DNA of 64,000 nucleotides from Brachionus manjavacas (GCA_019054805.1 JAHQIY010000040.1:280822-344821); one strand, 5' to 3'. Shown: positions 8,712 through 18,767, counted from the first letter of the stretch. Notes: generated by a model from the sequence alone, not told the origin. Translations and numbers: made by a program.

Positions 8712-11700
8712 TGAGCTGGTTAACCAAGTGGTTTATTAACAACTCGGTCGGCGCTAACTTGCTGATGCTAGCCATCATCGCAAGTGGCGTGATGGCATTT
8801 GGACAGTTGCGGGTTGAGTCATTTCCGCAGATTGCTCCATCTTCTATATCTATTACAGTGGCTTACCCAGGTGGAAGCGCTAAGCAAATAGACGAAAGCA
8901 TCACTCAGCGTATCGAAGAGTCCATCAGCGGTATTGCAGGGATCAAACAGATCACCAGTCAATCTAGCGCGGGTCAGTCGAGTGTTGTGGTGCGAAAAAC
9001 CAGTAGCACGGATTTGAACAAACTCTTGGATGACGTACGTAATCGCGTCAATGCCATTAATGGCTTTCCTGCTCAAGCAGAAAGACCACAAGTAGTGCGC
9101 AATGAGTTTACCAATTTAGCGGCTTTCGTCGTGGTGTCGGGTGAGCGCAGTGATGAGCAGCTTCAGCCAATTGCGCGTCAAGTCGAGCAAGCATTAAAGA
9201 GCAATCCACGGATCTCAAAAGTCAGTAACTGGGGCTCACGTGCTCCTCAGCTGATTATTGAGCCTCGTCCTGATGAGTTAAAAAAGATCGGCATGACCTT
9301 GGATGATCTTGCCAACACGATTAACCAAATGTCACTGGAGTCACGAACTGGCGAGTTAGTCAGTGATAAAGGAAGAATGGTGATTCGTGGTGACGGTTAC
9401 GCCGATGACTTACAGAAACTTAAGCAACTGGTGGTGGTGTCTAGGCCATCAGGTACGGTTTATTTAGGTGATATAGCCACACTTACTAGAGATTACGAAT
9501 CAAGCGGTGCAATCGTAAGAAACAATGGTTCTAATGCCATTGCTTTGTTGGTCAGCACTAGCCAAACCGATAATCTACTTAAAGTGAGCTCAGCGATTGA
9601 AGAGACGTTAGCTGAGCAACAGCGAATTCTACCTAACGATATCGAGCTCAATGTTATGGCTGATATGGCGCCTTATATCGAGGAGCAGCTATTTCGACTC
9701 GGGGATAATGCATGGCAAGGTCTATTGATTGTCGTTGTTTTACTGGGAATCTTTTTAGAGCTTAAACTGGCTTTTTGGGTCGCGGTAGGGATCCCAGTTG
9801 CACTAGCAGGTACGTTAGGTGCAATGCAAATAGCCAATTACAGCATCAACGATATCACGCTATTTGGCTTTATCTTAGTGCTGGGTATTTTGGTCGATGA
9901 TGCAGTTGTTGTCGGTGAAGCCATTCATGAAAAGCGCTCTCAATATAAGAGTGGTAAAGAAGCGGCGTGGCATGGAGTCCACTCTGTGTCTGTGGCGACT
10001 GTCTTTGGCGTCTTGACCACCATAGCGGCGTTCTCTCCTATGCTGTGGATCAATAATGACTTTGCCAAAATACTGGCTGGTTTTTCGGCAGTGGTGATTT
10101 TCGCCCTAATTTTCTCTTTGATTGAAAGTAAGTTCATTCTGCCATCGCATTTGGCGCAGCTTTCTACGCATAAGAGAGGAAAGGGGATAATTGATAAGAT
10201 TCAATCCACTGCACAAGGCGGGCTGACTTGGTTTAATCAACGTGTTTATAAACCTGCGCTAGAGGCAGTACTGGAACACAAACTTGCTAGTTTGATGGGC
10301 TTTATCGCCATGATCGTGTTGGCTTACGGAATGTGGTCAACCGGAACGATTCGCAGTGCGATTTTTCCTGAAATTCCGGGGCGTTACATTACCGCGAAAG
10401 TGGCGTTGGAAGATGGTGCTCCGCTACCTTTGCAAAAGCAAGCATTGGATAAGATTGAGCAGTCGATGCTCACTGTCGAGCAACATCTTCAAGCCGACTA
10501 CTCACTTAGCAAACCACCGATCGTTAACCTGTTAGCATGGTCTGATGGATATGGCGAGATTGAGGTAACGGCAGAGTTGACCAGTGAGTCTCTTAGCATA
10601 CTCCCTGGCAACCTATTGACTGACAGTTGGCGACAACAAGTAGGCGCGATAGAAGGGGCTTACTCTGTTGAGTTTAGTGCTGCAGAAGCGCCAGCTGGTG
10701 GCACGTTTATTTCTATATCATCCCGCGATAGAGAGTTAGCAAAACGCGTGGCGATTGAACTGGGCGATGCCTTGTCAGTGCTACCGGGTGTTGCCGATGT
10801 ATTCGATGATGGTAAAGGCGGACAGCCACAGGTTCGTTTGGTGCTTAATGAGTTTGGTCACCAGCTTGGCTTAACGCAGGACAAATTGGCCAAACTGGCG
10901 GGTGAAGCCTATGGCGAGCGTGAAATTCACCGTCTCTTAGAACAAGGCCAAGAAACGAAAGTATTGCTTAAATACCCAAGGGATGCGCGTAAGACCTTGG
11001 CGCAGTTAGAGCAATCACAGGTAATGTTAGCAGGTGGAAAAACCGTCCTGTTAGGCGATATCGCCGAGTTTCAGCATGAGCAGCAACCTCAGATATTGTA
11101 TCGCAGAAATCGAGAGCAGGTGGTTAATCTCTACTGGAAGCAAAATCGCGACATACAGGCTCCCGAGCAGACTATGACTCAACTGACAAAACGGATTGAA
11201 CAACTTGAACTTCAATACCCTGGCGTGAAAATAAAAGCGGGTGGTGAGTTTGAGGAGATCAGTGAAGTCTCCGATGGATTTAAATCGGCAATGATTCTGA
11301 CCATCTTGTTGATTTACATCTTGTTAGCAGTTCCTCTTAAGTCTTATTGGCAGCCGTTTATCATTATGGCAGTGATTCCTTTTGGTTTTGCTGGGGCGAT
11401 ATTTGGCCACTACATTATGGATTTGCCCATCAGTCTGTTATCTATGTTCGGCATGATGGCGATGACAGGGATCGTTATTAATGATTCATTGGTTTTGATT
11501 ACTCGTTTCAATCATGAATACCGTAATGGCATGCCTCTTAAGCAAGCATTGGTGACAGCAGGTACGAGTCGCCTGAGAGCTATTTTCTTGACCACGATTA
11601 CCACAGTTTGCGGCTTGCTGCCATTGTTGAGTGAGACGGCAGAGCAAGCCCAATACCTTAAACCTGCCGCAGTATCATTGGTGTTTGGCGAGTTATTTGC

Positions 11701-11800
11701 GACAGCGGTTACTTTATTATTGATTCCGAATTTACTCGGACTGGCCAGTCGTAAGCAGGCAAAACAGACGGAAGAACAACTGGTGATGGACGCAGTGTAA
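8711..11800 (+). CDS. RND-family efflux pump permease (AcrB/HAE-type)
   Basis: 1029 residues, the normal length for this family. It has the first helix followed by FPQIAPSSISITVAYPGGSAKQIDESI, a large periplasmic porter domain, helices 2-6 containing the proton-relay acidic pair (GILVDDAVVVGEAIHEKR), a second porter domain and a final group of helices. It uses proton flow to drive export of hydrophobic compounds; substrate is unknown. Start and stop are both coupled to neighbours by one-base overlaps with the adaptor and the AraC regulator genes, so the operon is translated as a unit. Confidence 0.92.
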   Translation: MSWLTKWFINNSVGANLLMLAIIASGVMAFGQLRVESFPQIAPSSISITVAYPGGSAKQIDESITQRIEESISGIAGIKQITSQSSAGQSSVVVRKTSSTDLNKLLDDVRNRVNAINGFPAQAERPQVVRNEFTNLAAFVVVSGERSDEQLQPIARQVEQALKSNPRISKVSNWGSRAPQLIIEPRPDELKKIGMTLDDLANTINQMSLESRTGELVSDKGRMVIRGDGYADDLQKLKQLVVVSRPSGTVYLGDIATLTRDYESSGAIVRNNGSNAIALLVSTSQTDNLLKVSSAIEETLAEQQRILPNDIELNVMADMAPYIEEQLFRLGDNAWQGLLIVVVLLGIFLELKLAFWVAVGIPVALAGTLGAMQIANYSINDITLFGFILVLGILVDDAVVVGEAIHEKRSQYKSGKEAAWHGVHSVSVATVFGVLTTIAAFSPMLWINNDFAKILAGFSAVVIFALIFSLIESKFILPSHLAQLSTHKRGKGIIDKIQSTAQGGLTWFNQRVYKPALEAVLEHKLASLMGFIAMIVLAYGMWSTGTIRSAIFPEIPGRYITAKVALEDGAPLPLQKQALDKIEQSMLTVEQHLQADYSLSKPPIVNLLAWSDGYGEIEVTAELTSESLSILPGNLLTDSWRQQVGAIEGAYSVEFSAAEAPAGGTFISISSRDRELAKRVAIELGDALSVLPGVADVFDDGKGGQPQVRLVLNEFGHQLGLTQDKLAKLAGEAYGEREIHRLLEQGQETKVLLKYPRDARKTLAQLEQSQVMLAGGKTVLLGDIAEFQHEQQPQILYRRNREQVVNLYWKQNRDIQAPEQTMTQLTKRIEQLELQYPGVKIKAGGEFEEISEVSDGFKSAMILTILLIYILLAVPLKSYWQPFIIMAVIPFGFAGAIFGHYIMDLPISLLSMFGMMAMTGIVINDSLVLITRFNHEYRNGMPLKQALVTAGTSRLRAIFLTTITTVCGLLPLLSETAEQAQYLKPAAVSLVFGELFATAVTLLLIPNLLGLASRKQAKQTEEQLVMDAV

Positions 11801-12771
11801 TGAGCAAGGTATTTGATTTAATCGATCAAGCGGGCGATAGTGATTTTATTGATCTAAAAGGACCGAGTGCAATGGCAGAAAATGAAAAGCAGCCCTTCTT
11901 GCTGGTTCCTGAGATAGCCTTGCTAGAGCCGCTGCCTGAGCATCTGCGTAAGCGATTTTCACACGCCTTGTATTTAATGCATAAAGAACTTGATGAGCAC
12001 AGAACTTGGGAGCAAATCGCGACGGCCAGTGCGATTTCTCCCTATCACTTTCACCGCCAATTTACCGAGCTGTTTAACGAGACGCCCGGGCAATACTTAA
12101 GTCGTTTAAGGTTGCAGGTGTCGGTTAGCTTACTGATGAACAATGATCCTTGGAGCGTGACCGAGATTGCTCAATATTGTGGGTTTTCTTCTTCTCAAGC
12201 TTTGGGTAAAGCGCTTAAGCGAGAGCTCGGTGTGACGGCTAAGCAAGTACGTAAAATGGGTTGTGAATTAACGCCGCGAGAATCTGCTGCATTTATCCGT
12301 CAACTCGGCCATCCGGGGAAAGATATCCCTTTAGAAAACGAATTGGCTATGTCTATGCCGACAGAGCTTATATGGTATCCGAAACGAGGGATGAAAAAGC
12401 TGTCTATGGTTGACCCAGATTGGGACAGTGTGATGGAAATCTATGGTGAGAAATCGGTTCGTTTGATGGGGGCCACCCCGGTTAATCAACTAGAGCAAAG
12501 CTGGGATCAAATCGATACCTATATTGGCGACTGGCAAGTTGAAGAACAAAAGTATGATTTTATTCTGCCTGAAGGTTACTACTTATGCAGTGATGTTTAC
12601 CTCGTCTCTGACGCTGGTTACAGTGCCGCGCTTGAAGCTTTGTTTGATATTGCGTTGAAAAAGAATCTTGAGATTGATGAAGACGGTTTTTTTGTCGAAA
12701 TGATACGTTATATAGAGCTGACAGAAGTGGGCGGCGTCACTTTCTCTTTTCAGATCCCTATCGTTAAGTGA
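11800..12771 (+). CDS. AraC-family regulator with GyrI-like effector domain
   Basis: 323 residues. After about 50 residues of leader, the two AraC helix-turn-helix units run from roughly 55 to 155 (WEQIATASAISPYHFHRQF and VTEIAQYCGFSSSQALGKAL). The C-terminal half resembles the GyrI/Rob effector-binding domain that accepts hydrophobic drugs. The gene overlaps the RND pump gene by one base and is therefore likely a local regulator of the efflux operon responding to pump substrates. The long leader before the HTH is unusual, and a later start (ATG 11872) is possible. Confidence 0.82.
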   Translation: MSKVFDLIDQAGDSDFIDLKGPSAMAENEKQPFLLVPEIALLEPLPEHLRKRFSHALYLMHKELDEHRTWEQIATASAISPYHFHRQFTELFNETPGQYLSRLRLQVSVSLLMNNDPWSVTEIAQYCGFSSSQALGKALKRELGVTAKQVRKMGCELTPRESAAFIRQLGHPGKDIPLENELAMSMPTELIWYPKRGMKKLSMVDPDWDSVMEIYGEKSVRLMGATPVNQLEQSWDQIDTYIGDWQVEEQKYDFILPEGYYLCSDVYLVSDAGYSAALEALFDIALKKNLEIDEDGFFVEMIRYIELTEVGGVTFSFQIPIVK

Positions 12772-12794
12772 CCTTAGAGGCTAGCTCTAAGGTC
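12770..12794. terminator. Perfect hairpin between convergent genes
   Basis: 10-bp arms GACCTTAGAG and CTCTAAGGTC around a 5-base loop, overlapping the AraC stop codon. There is no T-run on either strand; it may still stop or stabilise the convergent transcripts. Confidence 0.45.
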
Positions 12795-12807
12795 AGTTAG
12801 CAGTGAA

Positions 12808-13767
12808 CTATTTTTCGTTAAACCTGGCATGATAAGGGTCAAGCTCATAGCCTTGTCGCTCGGTAAGCTCACGATAAAGTTCTGGTCTACGCCCCCTTAT
12901 CCAACGCCTACCTGTACACATATCAAGCTCTTTGGGATCAAGGTCGGCAATGATCATCGCGTTGTCTATTGAGTCAGTTTCAACCATGGTCTCACCGTAA
13001 GGGTTTAATATCATCGCATTGCCTGTTCTCACTTCATCCATATCAACGCCAACACCATTGCTAAATATCAGAAACAGCCCATTGTCGTGGGCTCGGGCTG
13101 GCAGCCAACGCATTAGCCAAGCGCGCCCTTTTCGTCCCTGCATTTCAGCTCGAATAGCTTCTGGGTCTTTATGTCGGTTAAGCCAAAGCTGCGGGTCGAT
13201 CCTTCCCATCGCGTTCGGACTACGTGAGTGGCAACCTCCTGTCTGGTGAGGGGCAAGCAGTACGTCTGCCCCCTTGAGTGCTGTCATCCTTACGTTCTCA
13301 ACTAAGTTGTTATCCCAACAGATCAATATGCCCACTCGCCAACCTTGCAGGGTTTCGACCACAGTGTATTGGTCGCCGCTACTCATGTGCGGGCTGACAA
13401 AGGTATGCAGTTTTCGGTGCTTGGTGATGTTGCCGTTCGGTATCGCTAGGATAAAGGTATTGTAGAGACAGCCTTGCTCATCAATTTCAATCAGCCCAAC
13501 GCCAATGTTGATCCCCGTTTGCTTGGAAAGTGACAAAATCTGTTGGCTAGAACTGCCTGCAGGAATCGGTTCGGCTAGTTGAACGATTTGCTCTCTGCTC
13601 AGTTTAGAAACATGCCAGTAGCCTGAAATACACATTTCTGGGAAGCAGATAAGCTCAACCCCTTGCGTTTGAGCGCTTTTTACATAGTGCTCAATCACAG
13701 CAAGGTTGTACGCTTTATCCCCAGGGTGATGATTAAATTGAACAGATGCGACACGTAACTTTTCCAC
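12808..13767 (-). CDS. Carbon-nitrogen hydrolase (nitrilase superfamily)
   Basis: 319 residues with the catalytic triad of the superfamily: E44 in FPEMCISGY, the lysine in ITKHRKLH, and the cysteine in ILICWDNN. Members cleave amides, nitriles or carbamoyl groups in the cytoplasm. The C-terminal part (RGRRPELYRELTE) is typical of the amidase-like branch, but the substrate cannot be assigned. It is transcribed divergently from a LysR regulator 95 bases away, the usual arrangement for a LysR gene and its target. Confidence 0.87.
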   Translation of the reverse strand: MEKLRVASVQFNHHPGDKAYNLAVIEHYVKSAQTQGVELICFPEMCISGYWHVSKLSREQIVQLAEPIPAGSSSQQILSLSKQTGINIGVGLIEIDEQGCLYNTFILAIPNGNITKHRKLHTFVSPHMSSGDQYTVVETLQGWRVGILICWDNNLVENVRMTALKGADVLLAPHQTGGCHSRSPNAMGRIDPQLWLNRHKDPEAIRAEMQGRKGRAWLMRWLPARAHDNGLFLIFSNGVGVDMDEVRTGNAMILNPYGETMVETDSIDNAMIIADLDPKELDMCTGRRWIRGRRPELYRELTERQGYELDPYHARFNEK

Positions 13768-13814
13768 GGAGATTCCTTACTTGATAAAAACTTGTTGTGA
13801 GTTTAAGAAAATTC

Positions 13815-13834
13815 TTTCATTCCATATAATGAAA
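13815..13834. promoter_or_regulatory. Inverted repeat in nitrilase/LysR divergent region
   Basis: Perfect 7-bp arms TTTCATT and AATGAAA separated by CCATAT lie midway between the two divergent starts. This is a reasonable LysR operator candidate. Confidence 0.45.
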
Positions 13835-13862
13835 TAAATTCTCTATTCAATAAGGGTTTGGA

Positions 13863-14765
13863 ATGGAAGTTGAGTTACTTAAAGCGTTCTGTATTTTGGC
13901 TGAAAGCCAAAACTACCGGTTGGCATCGGAGAGGCTGTTTCTCACGCAACCTGCCATTACCAAGAAAATTCAACGTTTAGAAAGCAAAGTGGGTGCTCCA
14001 CTGTTTGAGCGTGGTCGCCATGGGGCTCGTTTGACCGCAGCAGGACAGTCACTGTTACCCGAGGCTCTGCGTCTGATGCGTCAATTTGAGCAGTTCGATA
14101 CCCTGTCGCAGCGAGTCTCATCTGGGTTGTACGGAAGTTTGAAAATCGGCTTTGGAGTTTCGACCTACCATGAGGCGCCTCGTTTTGTGGCTGCATTCAA
14201 GCAGCGCTACCCTGACGTCAATATTGTGCTGAATGACATTCCTTCCCAAACCCAACTAGACCAACTGCAAAGTGGTGAGCTCGATGTAAGCTTCAATCGG
14301 ATTCCGAGCGATAGTCAGTTCAAAACCTTACCTCTGTTTGATGATCAATTGGTGGTCGCCATTCATCGAGATGAAGACATTGACGAGCAACAGCTGTGGC
14401 ATTCATTAGCTCGGCATAACTATTTAAAATTGGCGACTAATCGAGGCCCCGGGCTCAGCCGACAAATAGAGGGCTACCTCGCAGCCAATCAATTGGAGTT
14501 AACCATTGCCCAAGAAGCGGACGACATCTTAACGCTACTCGCATTAGTCTCTGCTCGACTGGGATTCACCATCGTTCCTCAAAGCGCTCAAGCGATAAGC
14601 AATCCACATGTGCGTTTTATTCCATTGAAGGGGAGCTATGCCCAGTGGCCAATTGGTTTGGTGTGGTTACCGCACTCGCCCAACGCACTGCTAGATAATT
14701 TTGTTGAGTTAGTGACAAAGCTAAACTCGCGAGGAGGGACACCAGATACTCTCAGTAAGTCGTGA
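13863..14765 (+). CDS. LysR-family transcriptional regulator
   Basis: 300 residues. The N-terminal winged helix-turn-helix is clear (LASERLFLTQPAITKKIQRLESKVGAPLFER), followed by the periplasmic-binding-protein-like effector domain (LKIGFGVSTYHEAPRFVAAFKQRYPDVNI...). It is divergent from the nitrilase gene and probably controls it; the YjiH-like transporter gene downstream on the same strand could be a second target. The effector is unknown. Start ATG at 13863 follows AAGGG at a suitable distance. Confidence 0.9.
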   Translation: MEVELLKAFCILAESQNYRLASERLFLTQPAITKKIQRLESKVGAPLFERGRHGARLTAAGQSLLPEALRLMRQFEQFDTLSQRVSSGLYGSLKIGFGVSTYHEAPRFVAAFKQRYPDVNIVLNDIPSQTQLDQLQSGELDVSFNRIPSDSQFKTLPLFDDQLVVAIHRDEDIDEQQLWHSLARHNYLKLATNRGPGLSRQIEGYLAANQLELTIAQEADDILTLLALVSARLGFTIVPQSAQAISNPHVRFIPLKGSYAQWPIGLVWLPHSPNALLDNFVELVTKLNSRGGTPDTLSKS

Positions 14766-14909
14766 AATATTCTCTAGTGTTATGTTTTGTTGTTTAGTTA
14801 TTGTTATAGATGTTAGGTTTGACTTTTTATTTATTAATGGTGAATAAAATTGCAATTTTAGCTTGTGTTGGATTTTTTAGGATATATAATCGCTCATATT
14901 GAAGATTTA

Positions 14910-14924
14910 TTCACTTTAAGTGAA
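14910..14924. promoter_or_regulatory. 15-bp palindrome upstream of the YjiH-like gene
   Basis: TTCACTT-T-AAGTGAA is a perfect odd-length palindrome 27 bases before the start codon at 14951. Its regulator is not known. Confidence 0.4.
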
Positions 14925-14950
14925 ATTGTAGTCATCTAGGGAGTAGTCAG

Positions 14951-16324
14951 ATGAGCGATACACTTCTCGTTGAAGAGAACCACAAAACTAACCGGAATCT
15001 GCTGATGTTTTCGATTCCATCATTGCTAGGATTATTCTTTTTCCTTGCTCCGCTAACATACGACGGTAACTTTACCTTCCCACTGGCTTTAATGGCGAAA
15101 GGGGTTAAAGTGCTGCTAGGGGATGCGATTTTACCGACAGTCACGGGCGTGATCTGTTTTTCAGCGTTTGCATCACTTGCCGCAAGTCTTTTAAAGCCAA
15201 CTTTTGTTACGCAATCTTATCTGCTTACAAGACTTTTCATTCTGACTCCAACTTGGCTGGTGATTCGTTCGTTAGGTGCGTTATTTACGCTACTGGCGTT
15301 GCATCAAATCGGGCCAGAGATCATCTGGAACGGTAACACGGGTGGTTTAGTTTTAAATGACTTACTTCCATCACTATTGGTGACTTTCTTCCTGGCGGGA
15401 TTATTACTTCCGCTGCTGCTTAACTTTGGTCTGCTAGAGCTATTGGGTACGTTACTGAGTAAGTTTATGCGCCCTGTTTTCCGTCTACCGGGTAGAGCGG
15501 CGATTGACTGTATGTCTTCATGGTTAGGCGATGGTACGGTCGGTGTTATCTTAACTAGCAAGCAGTATGAAGATAAAAAATACACAGCGCGTGAAGCTGC
15601 GGTGGTTGCAACTATGTTCTCGCCAGTGGGTATTTCATTCTCGCTTGTGGTACTGACTCAAGTTGGATTAGCGAACTACTTTGTACCGTTTTACTTTGCG
15701 ATCTGTTTGTCTGGCGTTGCCGCGGCGATGGTGATTCAATTCCTGCCACCGCTATCTTACAAGAAAGATCTCTACATTGATGGTAGTGCGCCGAATCGAG
15801 ACGATGAACTGGTTCCAGCAGGTAAATCGACTCTAGGCTTTGGTATGGAGCTAGCACTGAAACGTGCCGACAAAGTAAAAAGTTTAGGCTCAGTGGCTAA
15901 AGAAGGTGTGCATAACGCGCTAGATATGGTGTTTGGTGTTCTTCCTGTTGTTATGGCGATTGGTACACTAGGTCTAGTGGTTGCAGAAGCGACGCCATTG
16001 TTCTCAATGCTAGGTGCTCCGTTTGTACCTCTACTAGAGCTACTTAATGTACCAGAAGCAGCAGCGGCGGCGGAAACTATGCTGGTGGGCTTCACTGATA
16101 TGTATGTTCCATCAATCATAGCGGCGTCATCTGTGAATGCGGATTTAACCAAGTTTGTTGTTGCAGCGCTGTCTGTTACTCAGCTGATTTTCATGTCAGA
16201 AACTGGCTCGGTGATCTTGAGCAGCAAGGTGCCAATTAACTTCTTAGAATTGGTGGCAATTTTCCTATTACGTACATTAGTAACGCTACCGATTATTGTT
16301 CTGGTGGCACACGCGATATTCTAA
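14951..16324 (+). CDS. YjiH-family membrane protein (nucleoside-recognition/Gate domain transporter)
   Basis: 457 residues with about 11 membrane helices. Two Gate (nucleoside recognition) segments are visible, one near residues 130-250 containing MSSWLGDGTVGVILTSKQYEDKK and one near 320-450 containing GFTDMYVPSIIAAS. The YjiH family is found widely in gamma-proteobacteria; its substrate is not established. Start ATG 14951 has AGGGAGTAG upstream. The gene is followed by a strong terminator, so it forms a single-gene unit. Confidence 0.8.
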   Translation: MSDTLLVEENHKTNRNLLMFSIPSLLGLFFFLAPLTYDGNFTFPLALMAKGVKVLLGDAILPTVTGVICFSAFASLAASLLKPTFVTQSYLLTRLFILTPTWLVIRSLGALFTLLALHQIGPEIIWNGNTGGLVLNDLLPSLLVTFFLAGLLLPLLLNFGLLELLGTLLSKFMRPVFRLPGRAAIDCMSSWLGDGTVGVILTSKQYEDKKYTAREAAVVATMFSPVGISFSLVVLTQVGLANYFVPFYFAICLSGVAAAMVIQFLPPLSYKKDLYIDGSAPNRDDELVPAGKSTLGFGMELALKRADKVKSLGSVAKEGVHNALDMVFGVLPVVMAIGTLGLVVAEATPLFSMLGAPFVPLLELLNVPEAAAAAETMLVGFTDMYVPSIIAASSVNADLTKFVVAALSVTQLIFMSETGSVILSSKVPINFLELVAIFLLRTLVTLPIIVLVAHAIF

Positions 16325-16347
16325 TCGAACTGAACTGTTCAGTCCTG

Positions 16348-16385
16348 AAAGCCCGACAAATAGCTGTTTGTCGGGCTTTTTCTTT
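16348..16385 (+). terminator. Rho-independent terminator after the YjiH-like gene
   Basis: 13-bp stem AAAGCCCGACAAA/TTTGTCGGGCTTT followed by TTTTCTTT. A separate 15-bp palindrome (ACTGAAC-T-GTTCAGT) lies between the stop codon and this stem. Confidence 0.85.
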
Positions 16386-16390
16386 GTCTG

Positions 16391-17773
16391 TTAACACGCT
16401 TGCTTTATGAGTTTGATAAGCAAGTCTAGATCTTGTTTCGCCTGCCCTTGTAGTGGATAGCCCATATTGATTCGAATGCACTCGCTATACAGGTCGAGCG
16501 TGGTAAATAGGTGACCAAGCCGGACATCGAGTTGATGCTGCTCGACACTTTGCGCGAGGACATCTTGGTCCAAGTTGGGTATTTGTAGCCATAGCACCAT
16601 CCCCCCTTGTGGGTGACTGAATTTCACCTCACGCGGTAAATGCTGAGTAAGGTAGTCAAGGTATTGCTGCCTCAGGCTAAGTAATTGGGTGCGCCTTCTT
16701 TTTACGTGTTTAGCGTACTGACCTGATTCGATAAAATCTGCTACAGCGAGTTGGGTTGGCAGGGCAACCCCATAACTTGCCGATGCAAATTGGGTTTTGT
16801 ACGTATCTAGGTATCTTCCCGGAAGGCACCAGCCCAAACGGTAACTGGGAGAAAGGCTTTTCGAGACTGAGCCACACCATAAGACATAACCCTCCTTGTC
16901 ATAATATTTAGCCGGTAAGGGTGTATGGGAAGAGTAGGAGAGTTCCATATAGACATCGTCTTCGATCACCGGGATACGGTAATCATTGGCGAGCTGTGCC
17001 AGCTTTTGCTTCTGGTTGGCTGACATATTGATGCCTTGTGGATTCATATGCGAGGTACAAAATATCGCTGCATCGACACGTCTGTGCTTGAGGTGCGCTT
17101 CAAGTTGTTCAAGGTCGACACCATCATCTAAAGAAGGGATCTCAATGATCTTGCGCGACATCTTGCCTAGCAGCTCCAAAATACCATTGAAGCATGGAGA
17201 GCTGATCGCGATGGTGTCGCCTTGTTTAGTGCAGGCTTCCAGTGCTGCTTTGATTGAAGACATACACCCCGCGGTAACGACGATCTGATCAGGATTGAAG
17301 TGTAAGTCGAGCTTAGCAAAGTGGGTGGATAAAGCACAGCGTAGTAAAGGCTCACCTTGAATATCGGGATAGTGATTGAGCCTGTCTCCCATCCGTTTCA
17401 GTGCGCGGCGAAAGCTGCGTTCTAGCTCAATCACAGACTGTTCATCCGCCGTGGTGCTCGACACGCCCAATGGACCACTTTTCGCACTGTGGGTTGGTGA
17501 ACTTCTGATGACGTGAGAGACCTTACTTTCAAATTGAGCCCAATCTGGCGTCGAGTGCACTGGCTTGCGAGGTGAAACAAAGTAACCCGCTTGTGGCCTA
17601 GAGTGAATCCAACCCTGCGATTCGAGCTCTTGATAGCAGCTAACCACTGTAGACATGCTGACGGATTGCTGTTTGGCTAGCTGCCTAAGCGATGGCATTC
17701 TCCCCCCTTCGACTCTTTTGCCGTTTTCTATCTCTACAATAAATTGATTCGCTAGCTGTTGGTAAATACTCAT
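16391..17773 (-). CDS. MocR/PdxR-type GntR regulator with aminotransferase-like domain
   Basis: 460 residues. The N-terminal GntR winged helix (about 1-75: RMPSLRQLAKQQSVSMSTVVSCYQELESQG) is joined to a fold-type I aminotransferase domain (about 110-460) that keeps a PLP lysine in CGSVSKSLSPSYRLGW and the aspartate region VIEDDVYMEL. Such proteins act as PLP-dependent transcription regulators rather than enzymes. It is divergent from a DMT-family exporter gene 97 bases away, which is its probable target. Confidence 0.88.
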   Translation of the reverse strand: MSIYQQLANQFIVEIENGKRVEGGRMPSLRQLAKQQSVSMSTVVSCYQELESQGWIHSRPQAGYFVSPRKPVHSTPDWAQFESKVSHVIRSSPTHSAKSGPLGVSSTTADEQSVIELERSFRRALKRMGDRLNHYPDIQGEPLLRCALSTHFAKLDLHFNPDQIVVTAGCMSSIKAALEACTKQGDTIAISSPCFNGILELLGKMSRKIIEIPSLDDGVDLEQLEAHLKHRRVDAAIFCTSHMNPQGINMSANQKQKLAQLANDYRIPVIEDDVYMELSYSSHTPLPAKYYDKEGYVLWCGSVSKSLSPSYRLGWCLPGRYLDTYKTQFASASYGVALPTQLAVADFIESGQYAKHVKRRRTQLLSLRQQYLDYLTQHLPREVKFSHPQGGMVLWLQIPNLDQDVLAQSVEQHQLDVRLGHLFTTLDLYSECIRINMGYPLQGQAKQDLDLLIKLIKQAC

Positions 17774-17870
17774 TCTGTCCCTGAACTGTACTGGTTTTTA
17801 TTTGAAAAATTGTATCTGTATATGATTTATCACTCAAGGGATACTGTGGCAAAACATAAGAGGGACGAAT

Positions 17871-18767
17871 ATGAAAAGAAATGACTTATTGCTTGCCGTG
17901 CTTGTCATGGCTATATGGGGATTTAACTTCTCGATGATCAAAATGGGGGTAACCAATGTTCACCCCTTATTGGCAACAGCTGCACGTTTTGCGCTCGCGG
18001 TGATTCCTGCGATCTTCTTTATTGCTCGGCCCAATGTCGCGTGGCGTTATCTAGTTGGCTACGGCATTGTGTTTGGGGTCGGTGTGTGGGGAATGGCCTC
18101 TTGGTCTATCACTGCAGGGCTTTCGTCTGGAATGTCTTCCGTTTTACTGTCAACCAATGTACTTATCGGCATGGCCGTCGGGATTTTGATTTTTAAGGAG
18201 CAGGCACCGCTGCGCAAAATTGTTGGGGCGGCATTAGCGATGTGTGCCTTAGCGGTACTGGTTTCAGCAACGACCGGGAATGTCACCTTGAAGGGGGTAG
18301 CATTGATTATGATCGCGGCATGTTCTTGGACCTTGATGGGAGTCATTGTTAAAGCGTCGAAGACGACACAGGCATTCGCGTTCAATGTGTGGGGAATGCT
18401 GTTTTCGCCCCTGCCACTTGTTCTATTTGCCGTGTCTCTGCATGGTGAAGCGATCATCTGGCAGGCGTTTGAACAGTGGGATTGGAACACGACGATGGCC
18501 GTGGTGTTTCAGGCTTATCCAACCACTCTGTTTGGTTACTGGGTGTGGAATCTGATGCTGATTAAGTACCCGTTAAGTACCACTGCGCCACTGACGTTAC
18601 TAGTTCCAGTGTTTGCTTTAGTGAGTGGATACTTTATGTATGATGAGGTGCTGTCGATGGCACAGATCATTGCCTCTGGACTGTTTTTGGTTGGGATTGG
18701 GTTAATCGTTAAGCCTGCATCGATGCAAAAGAGCCCGACTAAATCGTTTGGTAAGCTAGCACGATAG
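17871..18767 (+). CDS. EamA/DMT-family transporter
   Basis: 298 residues with ten predicted membrane helices in two EamA repeats (about 5-135 and 145-285). The start LLLAVLVMAIWGFNFSMIKMGV and the end SGLFLVGIGLIVKP are typical of drug/metabolite exporters that move amino acids or similar metabolites out of the cell. The RBS AAGAGGGACGA precedes ATG 17871. The divergent MocR-type regulator suggests PLP-linked or amino acid-linked control. Confidence 0.87.
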   Translation: MKRNDLLLAVLVMAIWGFNFSMIKMGVTNVHPLLATAARFALAVIPAIFFIARPNVAWRYLVGYGIVFGVGVWGMASWSITAGLSSGMSSVLLSTNVLIGMAVGILIFKEQAPLRKIVGAALAMCALAVLVSATTGNVTLKGVALIMIAACSWTLMGVIVKASKTTQAFAFNVWGMLFSPLPLVLFAVSLHGEAIIWQAFEQWDWNTTMAVVFQAYPTTLFGYWVWNLMLIKYPLSTTAPLTLLVPVFALVSGYFMYDEVLSMAQIIASGLFLVGIGLIVKPASMQKSPTKSFGKLAR

